From the NCBI GenBank assembly GCA_947522695.1, contig CANNTX010000005.1, positions 1 through 37,981 on the forward strand: DNA of 37,981 nt, written 5' to 3'. This DNA comes from an uncultured Bacilli bacterium (GTDB lineage Bacteria > Bacillota_I > Bacilli_A > RF39 > UBA660). The first letter of the stretch is position 1. The number at the start of each line of letters is the position of its first letter. The notes beneath the pieces were generated by a model. The model ran no database searches. It was given only the letters and a program-made list of their open reading frames with translations, and was not told the origin of the DNA. The position numbers and the translations under genes were made by a program. Below are positions 25,421 to 31,863 of the stretch, piece by piece.

Positions 25421-26052
25421 TTATTATTTAACTCCTTTCTTGCTTGTTTGTAATAGGGATAATATTTAGCTACTTCATTCCAAAATGCGGGTGAATGATC
25501 CATATGTTTAAAGTGACATAGTTCATGAACAATTACATAATCTATTAAATTAACATCTTTAGTAATTAGTTCGGTATTTAAAGTTACAGTCATGCTACTT
25601 TTATTACATACTCCCCATCTAGTTTTCATTTTACGAACTTTTAATGTGAACTTTGGTAGATTATCAAACATATTCATTATTCGCTCTAATCTAACTTTAA
25701 AAACATCATAACATAGACTATAAATATAATTTATAGCGTCTTCTTCACTTTTAGCATAAATATAATTATTATCTATAAATGTTTTATCGTTTTCTATTAG
25801 TGATAATTCATCACCTAAATACATTATTTTATTAGGTTTTAATTTATTTGCTTTAAGTTTATTATTAGCCTTAATTATAAAGGCTTTATTATCATTTATT
25901 ATTTTTAATATTTCTTTATTAGTTGTATAAAAGTTAGCTGATACCTCTATTTTATTTTCTTCTTTTACTCTTAAGTATAAGTTTTTAATTCTTTTACGAT
26001 TAACAATTATTTCGAATTCTTCATTATCAATTATAATTTTATTATTCATCAT
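25417..26052 (-). CDS. YgjP-like metal-dependent peptidase domain protein
   Basis: 211 residues. The YgjP/WLM-like zinc metallopeptidase domain: VIVHELCHFKHMDHSPAFW near 170-188 gives HExxH plus a downstream His (HSPAFW). KTRWGVCNKSSMTV near 142-155 is the family's other hallmark. Function in bacteria not settled. Two adjacent ATGs (26052, 26049) inside the end of der can serve as start; no strong Shine-Dalgarno is seen, so it is probably translationally coupled to der. Overlaps the next gene by ATGA. Confidence 0.82.
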   Translation of the reverse strand: MMNNKIIIDNEEFEIIVNRKRIKNLYLRVKEENKIEVSANFYTTNKEILKIINDNKAFIIKANNKLKANKLKPNKIMYLGDELSLIENDKTFIDNNYIYAKSEEDAINYIYSLCYDVFKVRLERIMNMFDNLPKFTLKVRKMKTRWGVCNKSSMTVTLNTELITKDVNLIDYVIVHELCHFKHMDHSPAFWNEVAKYYPYYKQARKELNNK

Positions 26053-27358
26053 CGCCACTACGATTAGTAAATTTAAAAATTATAGGGGTGCCAGTAAAAT
26101 CAAAGTTTTCTCTAATTTGATTTTCTAAATATCTTTCATAACTAAAATGCACTAAATTTTTATTGTTAACGGAAAATTCAAATTTAGGTGGCTTTGTTCC
26201 TGTTTGATGAACAAAGTATATTTTTAAACGTTTTCCTTTATATGAAGGTGGTTCATGAATTAGAACTGCTTCTCTTATTACATCATTTAAAACACTGGTT
26301 TTAACACTTCTAGTTAAGCCTTCATATGCTTTAATTACTTCTGGCATTAATGTATGAATTCTTGATTTTGTTTTACTTGATAAGAATACAATAGGTGCAT
26401 ATGGAGCAAATTGGAAATTGTTTCTAATTAATTTTGTCCATGTTTTAATAGCTTCATCTTTATTATCTATTAAATCCCATTTATTTACACATATTACAAG
26501 TGCTTTACCTGCATCAATAGCGTATGAAGCAATATGTTTATCATGTTCAATTATTCCTTCTTCGGCGTTTAAAACAAGAACACAGACATCTGATCTTTCA
26601 ATTGCTTTAAGACTTCTAAGTAAACTATATTTTTCAATATTTTCATAAATCTTTCCTTTTTTGCGCATACCAGCTGTATCAATAACAATGTAGTCATTTT
26701 TTTCATATGTAAAACGAGAATCAATAGCATCGCGAGTAGTTCCAGCAACGTTTGAGACTATTGAACGTTCTTCATTTAATAAGGCATTTACTAAACTACT
26801 TTTACCAACGTTTGGTCTACCAATAAGAGAAAATTTTAAAGTAGCATCATCTTCTTCAGTTGTATAGGGGTTAAAGTCCTTAGTAATTGCATTTAATAAC
26901 TCTTTAATTCCTTTGTTATGTTCAGCTGATACGGGATAGTAAGCATCAAATCCAAGTTCATAATAATTATAAACATTGTTATTCATATGTTTTTCATCTA
27001 ATTTATTTACAGCAACTATTACTTCTTTATTACTCTTTTTAAGAAGACTAGATATTAATAAATCATTGCTTGTTAAATCTTCTTTACCATCTATTACAAA
27101 TACGATTAAATCTGATTCATCAATAGCAAGTTCGGCTTGCATTTTAATATTTTCATTAAATGTTGCTTTTTCTAAATCAATTCCACCGGTATCTATTAAA
27201 TTAAAACTTTTATCTTCATAGTTAACTATTCCATAGATACGATCTCTAGTAACACCGGCTTGATCATCAATTATAGATTTTTTTTCATTTATTAATCTAT
27301 TAAATAATGAACTCTTTCCGGTATTTGGTCTTCCAATTAAGGATACTGTTTTTCGCAT
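26042..27358 (-). CDS. der: Ribosome-associated GTPase Der (EngA)
   Basis: 438 residues, usual length. Two GTPase domains in tandem: GRPNTGKSSLF at residues 8-18 with DTGG near 56 and NKLD near 118; GRPNVGKSSLV near 178-188 with DTAGMRKKGK near 225 and NKWD near 291; then the KH-like domain from ~355 with the closing GTPIIFKFTNR. Needed for 50S assembly. Heads a seven-gene operon that runs to 22481. The Shine-Dalgarno is modest (AAGAAGTG). Confidence 0.97.
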   Translation of the reverse strand: MRKTVSLIGRPNTGKSSLFNRLINEKKSIIDDQAGVTRDRIYGIVNYEDKSFNLIDTGGIDLEKATFNENIKMQAELAIDESDLIVFVIDGKEDLTSNDLLISSLLKKSNKEVIVAVNKLDEKHMNNNVYNYYELGFDAYYPVSAEHNKGIKELLNAITKDFNPYTTEEDDATLKFSLIGRPNVGKSSLVNALLNEERSIVSNVAGTTRDAIDSRFTYEKNDYIVIDTAGMRKKGKIYENIEKYSLLRSLKAIERSDVCVLVLNAEEGIIEHDKHIASYAIDAGKALVICVNKWDLIDNKDEAIKTWTKLIRNNFQFAPYAPIVFLSSKTKSRIHTLMPEVIKAYEGLTRSVKTSVLNDVIREAVLIHEPPSYKGKRLKIYFVHQTGTKPPKFEFSVNNKNLVHFSYERYLENQIRENFDFTGTPIIFKFTNRSGDDE

Positions 27359-27405
27359 AATTAATCACTTCTTTTTCTAATCCATATATTATCATAAAAT
27401 AGGCA

Positions 27406-27437
27406 AAATAAAAAGTAAGTTTTGTTTGCTTACTTAG
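27406..27437 (-). terminator. Terminator after the 27845 gene
   Basis: Minus strand stem AAGTAAG / CTTACTT with a 9-base loop, then a T-rich run. Confidence 0.65.
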
Positions 27438-27440
27438 AAT

Positions 27441-27845
27441 TTAATTAAAATGTTTTTGATGTTCTTCGTATAATTTTTGAGTTATAAATGAACTATTTGC
27501 ATACTGATTCACAATATCTTGTAAACACTCATTTATAAACATTGATATTATTATCAATCTCGTATTATTTTTAGGAATAATATTTGCATGATTTGTAAAA
27601 ATTTGTGATTCTTCTTGAATAATATGGGAATAAATATTATTAAAATCATTTCTAGATTCTAATTGTGCCATGCTCAAAATACGATTATAAAAATCAGTTA
27701 TTTTATTAAACAATTCAGTAAAATCTATAGCATAATGATTAGAAATTTCATTTAATTGTTCTTCTATAAATCGTTTTCTTAAATTAAGATATCTTGATAA
27801 TTCATTTATGTTTTCAATATTTATTTTGGAATAGTCTATATGCAT
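27441..27845 (-). CDS. Unknown small helical protein
   Basis: 134 residues, soluble and probably all-helical (ELSRYLNLRKRFIEEQLNEI, then LFNKITDFYNRILSMAQLE). No known motif recognised. It is a single-gene unit with its own promoter (TTGCAA-16-TATAAT), GAGAGGGG ribosome binding site and terminator. Sits next to the tandem toxin-like elements, but on the opposite strand and with no shared sequence. Confidence 0.65.
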   Translation of the reverse strand: MHIDYSKINIENINELSRYLNLRKRFIEEQLNEISNHYAIDFTELFNKITDFYNRILSMAQLESRNDFNNIYSHIIQEESQIFTNHANIIPKNNTRLIIISMFINECLQDIVNQYANSSFITQKLYEEHQKHFN

Positions 27846-27876
27846 AACTTACGCCCCTCTCAATTAATTGTTTCTT

Positions 27877-27904
27877 ATTATAACATAATTAAGATTAATT
27901 GCAA
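27877..27904 (-). promoter_or_regulatory. Promoter of the 27845 gene
   Basis: Minus strand TTGCAA, 16-base spacer, TATAAT, about 15 bases before GAGAGGGG. Confidence 0.65.
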
Positions 27905-27950
27905 CCATTTGTTTAATAATATATTTTTATGAAATTTCGTTTGCTTTACG

Positions 27951-27980
27951 TTGACTATATCATACTCTATTTGTTATAGT
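27951..27980 (+). promoter_or_regulatory. Toxin-like mRNA promoter, element copy 1
   Basis: TTGACT, 18-base spacer, TATAGT (or 17 and TTATAG). The predicted start falls at the GGAACA (27989) that pairs with the 3' end of the same RNA. Confidence 0.7.
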
Positions 27981-28014
27981 ATTACTCAGGAACATTTAGT
28001 TGTTATGGTGATTA

Positions 28015-28042
28015 CCTTTTTTCAAACTATAATGAAAGAAGG
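28015..28042 (+). promoter_or_regulatory. Hairpin covering the Shine-Dalgarno, copy 1
   Basis: CCTTTTTTCA (28015-28024) / TGAAAGAAGG (28033-28042): ten pairs, one of them GU, 8-base loop. The right arm contains the AGAAGG Shine-Dalgarno of the 28050 ORF. Confidence 0.6.
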
Positions 28043-28049
28043 CGATAAT

Positions 28050-28127
28050 ATGAGCAAGAAAGATTGTTTAATTTTTATCTTACTTATAATTATAATATTG
28101 TTAATTGTAGTTATTTTATCTAAATAA
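28050..28127 (+). CDS. Hydrophobic 25-residue peptide, candidate type I toxin, copy 1
   Basis: Starts MSKKD, followed by about 18 almost purely aliphatic residues and a final SK: a basic N-terminus and one membrane span, the form of type I toxins. It is expressed from its own sigma-A promoter; AGAAGG lies seven bases before the ATG but within a hairpin. The coding strand carries a convergent antisense unit over the 3' untranslated region (28136-28244). Related in plan, not in sequence, to TxpA/RatA, BsrG/SR4 and Fst. Paralogous with 28407-28490 and 37792-37884. No homology search was possible; toxicity is inference. Confidence 0.6.
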   Translation: MSKKDCLIFILLIIIILLIVVILSK

Positions 28128-28135
28128 CTATTAAA

Positions 28136-28244
28136 AACAAAAAATCACCTCAACAGGGAGTTTTGGTGATTTCTACCTAAATAAGGTAATCATCTAACTA
28201 TCCAAATAGATGTTCCTTTTTTATTTTATGTAAGTCTTACTTAC
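28136..28244 (-). ncRNA. Candidate antisense antitoxin RNA, copy 1
   Basis: A minus-strand promoter TTGCAC-17-TAATAT (28251-28279) points into the element. The RNA would run to the hairpin AAATCACC/GGTGATTT (28142-28172), which on this strand is followed by TTTTTTGTTTTT, a good intrinsic terminator. Length about 109 nt. It would overlap the last ~85 nt of the toxin-like mRNA, 3' end to 3' end. Confidence 0.55.
28185..28222 (+). terminator. Toxin-like mRNA terminator, copy 1
   Basis: CATCTA/TAGATG stem followed by TTCC and six T. The same bases (GGTAATCA, ATGTTCC) are complementary to the mRNA 5' end at 28009-28016 and 27989-27995. Confidence 0.6.
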
Positions 28245-28250
28245 ATATTC

Positions 28251-28279
28251 ATATTATCAAATTTTATATATTTGTGCAA
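28251..28279 (-). promoter_or_regulatory. Antisense promoter, copy 1
   Basis: TTGCAC, 17-base spacer, TAATAT on the minus strand; identical in copy 2. A small inverted repeat TATGTAAG/CTTACATA lies just downstream. Confidence 0.6.
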
Positions 28280-28312
28280 GTACATTAAATACGATTATTC
28301 GTAAATTTTATA

Positions 28313-28341
28313 TTGACTTTATTTTTTCGAAACTATATATT
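28313..28341 (+). promoter_or_regulatory. Toxin-like mRNA promoter, element copy 2
   Basis: TTGACT, 17-base spacer, TATATT; the start is predicted at GGAACA (28349), exactly as in copy 1. Confidence 0.7.
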
Positions 28342-28373
28342 ATTTATAGGAACAACTAATTAGTTGGGTGATT

Positions 28374-28398
28374 GCCTTACTTCATAACGAAGGGAGGC
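28374..28398 (+). promoter_or_regulatory. Hairpin covering the Shine-Dalgarno, copy 2
   Basis: GCCTTACTTC (28374-28383) / GAAGGGAGGC (28389-28398), nine of ten positions paired, 5-base loop. The right arm holds AAGGGAGG. Sequence differs from copy 1, but the fold is kept. Confidence 0.6.
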
Positions 28399-28406
28399 AG
28401 ATAATT

Positions 28407-28490
28407 ATGAACAAAAGAGATATATTAATTTTCTTTTTATTAATCTTTATCCTTCTTTTAATTATTCTATTATATATAGTATTAATATAA
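28407..28490 (+). CDS. Hydrophobic 27-residue peptide, candidate type I toxin, copy 2
   Basis: Starts MNKRD, then an unbroken run of Ile, Leu, Phe and Val with one Tyr to the end: again a basic tip followed by one membrane span. Shares the (S/N)K(K/R)D-x-LIF start with copy 1. The GGGAGG Shine-Dalgarno lies eight to nine bases upstream and within a hairpin. Head-to-tail with copy 1 at a period of 360 bases (GGAACA to GGAACA). Candidate toxin by architecture only; a leader or signalling peptide is the main alternative. Confidence 0.6.
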   Translation: MNKRDILIFFLLIFILLLIILLYIVLI

Positions 28491-28598
28491 AGAAAATCAC
28501 CTAACTCAGCAATGAATTAGGTGAGTACAAAATATCGGTAATCACCCAACATGCGAAATTGGATGTTCCTTTTTTTATTTTATGTAAGTCTTCCTTAC
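28490..28598 (-). ncRNA. Candidate antisense antitoxin RNA, copy 2
   Basis: From promoter TTGCAC-17-TAATAT (28605-28633, minus) to the hairpin TCACCTAA/TTAGGTGA (28497-28524), followed on this strand by TTTTCTTT. About 109 nt, the same length as in copy 1, overlapping the 3' part of the copy 2 mRNA. Confidence 0.55.
28537..28577 (+). terminator. Toxin-like mRNA terminator and 3' pairing arm, copy 2
   Basis: AACAT/ATGTT stem followed by TTCC and a run of eight T. GGTAATCACCCAAC (28537-28550) is complementary to 28363-28376 over 14 bases with one GU pair, and TGTTCC to the 5' GGAACA. Confidence 0.6.
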
Positions 28599-28604
28599 AT
28601 ATTC

Positions 28605-28633
28605 ATATTATCAAATTTTATATATTTGTGCAA
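28605..28633 (-). promoter_or_regulatory. Antisense promoter, copy 2
   Basis: TTGCAC, 17-base spacer, TAATAT on the minus strand, in a stretch of about 65 bases nearly identical to that after copy 1 (ATGTAAGTCTT(A/C)CTTACAT onwards). Confidence 0.6.
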
Positions 28634-28665
28634 GTATCTAATAACGACAATTCGTAACAAGAATT

Positions 28666-28693
28666 TTAAAAAAACAGTTAGGCAACACTAACT
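28666..28693 (-). terminator. greA terminator overlapping its stop codon
   Basis: Minus strand stem AGTTAG / CTAACT, 6-base loop, then G and seven T. The TAA stop is inside the right arm. Confidence 0.8.
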
Positions 28694-29145
28694 ATTTTAA
28701 TTTGATAACTTCCAGTAGGAGATGAAATTTCTACAGTATCTCCTTCACTTTTATTAATAATTGCTTTACCAATAGGTGATTCGTTAGAAATCTTATTTTC
28801 AAATGGATCCGCTTCCATTCTTCCTACAATATGATAAACTTCTTCTTCGTCATCATCAACATATTTAATTGTAACTGTTGAACCAACGTCAACTATATGA
28901 GAATTTTTCTTTTCAATAATAGTTGCATTAGCAAGCATAAATTCAAGTTCTTTGATTCTTCCTTCAACTTCTGCTTGTTCATTTCTTGCAGCATCATAGT
29001 CGGCATTTTCAGATAAGTCTCCTTGACTTCTAGCATCTTTAATTGCTTCTATAACCTTTGGTCTTCTTATATTTTTTAATTCATTTAATTCTTCTTCAAG
29101 TTCTAAATAACCTTGACTTGTTAATAATATATCTTTCTTTGACAT
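28678..29145 (-). CDS. greA: Transcription elongation factor GreA
   Basis: 155 residues from the ATG at 29145. GreA enters the RNA polymerase secondary channel and stimulates cleavage of backtracked RNA. Coiled-coil domain (residues 1-75) with the acidic tip DLSENADYDAARNEQ near 43-57, then the FKBP-like domain with the family's closing motifs SPIGKAIINKSEGDTVEI and GSYQIKIVSV. Start: AAGGAG is 11 bases before this ATG; a TTG three codons earlier touches the Shine-Dalgarno. It has its own promoter within the end of trhP2. The greA position after yrrM-N-O matches Bacillus, except that udk is missing. Confidence 0.96.
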   Translation of the reverse strand: MSKKDILLTSQGYLELEEELNELKNIRRPKVIEAIKDARSQGDLSENADYDAARNEQAEVEGRIKELEFMLANATIIEKKNSHIVDVGSTVTIKYVDDDEEEVYHIVGRMEADPFENKISNESPIGKAIINKSEGDTVEISSPTGSYQIKIVSVA

Positions 29146-29181
29146 TAATATCAAATCTCCTTCAAAATTTACAATAACAAG

Positions 29182-29210
29182 AATATACTACAAAATAGAC
29201 TCTTTGTCAA
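29182..29210 (-). promoter_or_regulatory. greA promoter inside the end of trhP2
   Basis: Perfect -35 TTGACA, 17-base spacer, TATATT. The promoter overlaps the last codons of the upstream gene. Confidence 0.75.
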
Positions 29211-30390
29211 TTGTTTTTAATCTCATGATATCGTCCTTACATAGAGGAATGTCTGTTTTAAATTTAACAATCATTTGAGCATGATTTGCTTCTTCTATTA
29301 AATTCATATCCTCATCATAAATATCTTCTATAGTATACTCAGTTTCTTCAAAATTAGGACTAATAAATTCAACTATAGTACCTTTTTTAAAATAATTTCT
29401 TTGTTCTAAGGTAATTAGTCCATTATCATTACTTAATACTACTCCTAAAAAATCTTGATTAGATACTTCTCTATTGCCATTATAGTATTGATCTTTATAA
29501 TTAGGTAATCCTTTAAAAAATTGGGGATTACTTTCTCTATTGGCACATCTATTTAATACCTTAAGGTAATAATTAATTGTTTTATCATTTATACGATTAT
29601 TTATAACATCATCTATAATTTTGCGATAACTAGATAAAACAGTGGCAATATAGTAAATACTACGCATTCTTCCTTCTATTTTAAATGAATTAACACCAGC
29701 ATCTATCATATCTTTAATGTATATAGCCATATTTAAATCTTTAGGACACATTTGAAAGTTATTCCCTAATTCATTACCATTTATATCACCAATTGCAAAA
29801 TTCCAACGACATACTTGAGCACAGCCTCCACGATTAGCATCTCTATTGGTTGCATAATTACTCATAATGCATCTGCCACTAATTGAAGTACACATGGCAC
29901 CATGGATAAATGCTTCTAAGTCTAAACCAGTATATTCTTTTATTTCTTTTATATCTTCTTCACTAGCTTCTCTTGCTAAAACTACTCTGCTAGCTCCTAA
30001 CTCTTTATAGAAAAGAGCGGTTTCTTTATTTAAAGTACTAGCTTGAGTTGAAACATGAAGTTCCATTTTTAGATTCAATTCTTTCCATAAACTCATTATA
30101 TAAATATCACTTACAATAATAGCATCTACATTTACACTATCTAAAAATAATAGATAATCTTTTAATCCATCTATATTTTCATCATGTAAAACGATATTTA
30201 CTGTAACGTATACTTTTTTATTTAAACTATGAGCATAATTAGTAGCTTCTTTTATTTCTTCGTTAGTAAAGTTTATGGCATTAGCTCTTAATGAATAATT
30301 TTTACCGCCTATATAAACTGCATCAGCACCATATCTTAAAGCAAACTTTAATCTTTCAAAATCACCAGCTGGGCTTAATAACTCTATCAT
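29188..30390 (-). CDS. trhP2: U32 family protein TrhP2/YrrO (tRNA hydroxylation)
   Basis: 400 residues. U32 'peptidase' family; in Bacillus the YrrN/YrrO pair is known to make 5-hydroxyuridine at tRNA position 34. The U32 signature is complete near residues 158-193: FIHGAMCTSISGRCIMSNY followed by NRGGCAQVCRW, providing four cysteines for an Fe-S cluster. N-terminal TIM barrel (ELLSPAGDFERLKFALRYGA), C-terminal beta domain (DFLGVV ... KGTIVEFISP). ATGA overlap with trhP1. Its product would be methylated by TrmR encoded in the same operon. Confidence 0.9.
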   Translation of the reverse strand: MIELLSPAGDFERLKFALRYGADAVYIGGKNYSLRANAINFTNEEIKEATNYAHSLNKKVYVTVNIVLHDENIDGLKDYLLFLDSVNVDAIIVSDIYIMSLWKELNLKMELHVSTQASTLNKETALFYKELGASRVVLAREASEEDIKEIKEYTGLDLEAFIHGAMCTSISGRCIMSNYATNRDANRGGCAQVCRWNFAIGDINGNELGNNFQMCPKDLNMAIYIKDMIDAGVNSFKIEGRMRSIYYIATVLSSYRKIIDDVINNRINDKTINYYLKVLNRCANRESNPQFFKGLPNYKDQYYNGNREVSNQDFLGVVLSNDNGLITLEQRNYFKKGTIVEFISPNFEETEYTIEDIYDEDMNLIEEANHAQMIVKFKTDIPLCKDDIMRLKTIDKESIL

Positions 30391-31190
30391 TTTAAATCAC
30401 TCACTTTATATACAGTTTTATTTTCATAGAACTTATTATCATAATCTATTGCTTTACCATTTAAAATGGCAATAACATCTTTAAAAGTTAATCCATTAGG
30501 ATCGATATAATACATAAAAATTTTATCATCATTAATATGTTCTAACTCAGGTATTAAATTAAAATATTTATTATAGAATAAAACTGTTCCGTATTCATTT
30601 TCTTTAGCTAAAAATTCTACAGCGTCATTTTTTAAAATGGCAACATTTGTGTATTTGGTTTTAAAAGTATCACTATAAAATTTTAATAATGTTCTTCTTG
30701 AATACATAGCCATATTAAGTCCTAAAATAGGTAATATTACTTTTTTATTAACGTTATCTAAAACTGTTTTTAATTCATTTTTTTCTAATTCATTAGCAAG
30801 CATGCAAGATATAATGTTATCCTTGGATAGCCAGTAATTGATTGAATGATAATTAACTGCAAAATGGGCTTGATTCCAAATTAAATTTATATTAGTGTCT
30901 TTAAGCATTTGATATATAGCAATATCTTCATAAATTATTCCATTTACAAAACTTAATTTAGGAATAATTAATTTAAAGTTATTACAATCTTTATTATCTA
31001 GAACTCTATTAACAAGTAGATAAACATTTATATTATATTTTTCTTTAATACTTTTTATCTCATCTAAATTAAATGTATTATAACCTATACTATAACATGA
31101 TAAAGGAAAAAGAAAGTTTGTTATACCTTCTTTATAATAATCTTTAATTTCTAATAAATTATTTATTCTTATTAATAGTTTATTTTTCAT
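30387..31190 (-). CDS. trhP1: U32 family protein TrhP1/YrrN
   Basis: 267 residues, shorter than the ~310 of Bacillus YrrN. U32-like TIM barrel without the cysteine signature, as expected of the non-cluster partner of the TrhP1/TrhP2 pair. Seen: INVYLLVNRVLDNKDC near 49-65, IYEDIAIYQMLKD near 84-96, LIWNQAHFAVNYHSINYWL near 99-117. Assignment rests on its place between trmR and trhP2, the Bacillus order, and on family pattern. Overlaps trmR by 11 bases. Confidence 0.78.
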   Translation of the reverse strand: MKNKLLIRINNLLEIKDYYKEGITNFLFPLSCYSIGYNTFNLDEIKSIKEKYNINVYLLVNRVLDNKDCNNFKLIIPKLSFVNGIIYEDIAIYQMLKDTNINLIWNQAHFAVNYHSINYWLSKDNIISCMLANELEKNELKTVLDNVNKKVILPILGLNMAMYSRRTLLKFYSDTFKTKYTNVAILKNDAVEFLAKENEYGTVLFYNKYFNLIPELEHINDDKIFMYYIDPNGLTFKDVIAILNGKAIDYDNKFYENKTVYKVSDLK

Positions 31191-31776
31191 TATTCTTTTT
31201 AAAGCTTACTGATAAGCCATCTCCAATATCATAAAATTTAGTAACATAATCTTTATTGTTATTTAAAAATTCAATATAATTTTCTATTTTAGTAACTATT
31301 CCTCTAACATTTTTACTTTTAATAGATGCTTTATCTTTAACTAAACCATGAAATTTTAAGTTATCAGTAATTATTACTCCACCTGGATTTAAATAATTAC
31401 AAAATCTTTCAAAGTATTTGATATATCCACCTTTAGCAGCATCAATAAAGATTAAATCATATTTACGTCCTGTTAAACTTACTTCTAATGCATCATTATA
31501 TACTATTTCAATTCTTTTATCTAAACCACAAGCATTAACATTTTTAACTGCTTCACGATATCTTTTCTCGTCTTTTTCAATAGTTGTAATTTCTACTGTA
31601 TCGGTTGCATTAGCCATAAGTATTGCTGAATAACCTATTGCGGTACCTATTTCTAAAACTGTTTTAACATTATTAAGTTTAATATATTTCATAATAAATT
31701 TAATAGAATCAAGTTCAATAATAGGAATATTATTTGCTTCAGCATATCTTTCCATTTCTAATATTGTCTCTCTCAC
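31180..31776 (-). CDS. trmR: tRNA 5-hydroxyuridine methyltransferase TrmR (YrrM)
   Basis: 198 residues from the GTG at 31776. Class I SAM methyltransferase of the O-methyltransferase 3 family; Bacillus YrrM (TrmR) turns ho5U34 into mo5U34 in tRNA. Seen: VLEIGTAIGYSAILMA near 38-53 (SAM loop), TIEKDEKRYREAVKN near 61-75, DLIFIDAAKGGYIKYFE near 108-124 (metal/SAM Asp), ITDNLKFHG near 137-145. A GTG three codons earlier directly touches AAGGAA, so the later GTG with nine bases of spacing is preferred; it also gives the usual family start. First gene of the mo5U operon. Confidence 0.87.
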   Translation of the reverse strand: MRETILEMERYAEANNIPIIELDSIKFIMKYIKLNNVKTVLEIGTAIGYSAILMANATDTVEITTIEKDEKRYREAVKNVNACGLDKRIEIVYNDALEVSLTGRKYDLIFIDAAKGGYIKYFERFCNYLNPGGVIITDNLKFHGLVKDKASIKSKNVRGIVTKIENYIEFLNNNKDYVTKFYDIGDGLSVSFKKNNEK

Positions 31777-31800
31777 AGGGAACACTTCCTTACGAACTAG

Positions 31801-31830
31801 ATTATATCATAGGTTATTTATAAATTGCAA
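31801..31830 (-). promoter_or_regulatory. Promoter of the trmR-trhP1-trhP2 operon
   Basis: Minus strand TTGCAA, 18-base spacer, TATAAT, right after the terminator of the inserted gene pair. Confidence 0.65.
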
Positions 31831-31837
31831 AAAATTA

Positions 31838-31863
31838 AGAAAAAAGAACTATTTTGTAGTTCC
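31838..31863 (-). terminator. Terminator of the inserted gene pair
   Basis: Minus strand GAACTA / TAGTTC, 5-base loop, then six T. Overlaps the stop codon at 31849. Confidence 0.75.

Noticed and set aside
28050..28490. The mini ORFs as attenuator leader peptides
   Set aside because: Both RNAs end in terminators and no gene follows on the plus strand; the next genes are on the minus strand.
27951..28633. Toxin-like elements as miniature inverted-repeat transposons
   Set aside because: The inverted ends coincide with promoter-defined RNA starts and terminators, there is no visible target duplication, and the internal ORFs and antisense promoters would be unexplained. Mobility is not excluded.
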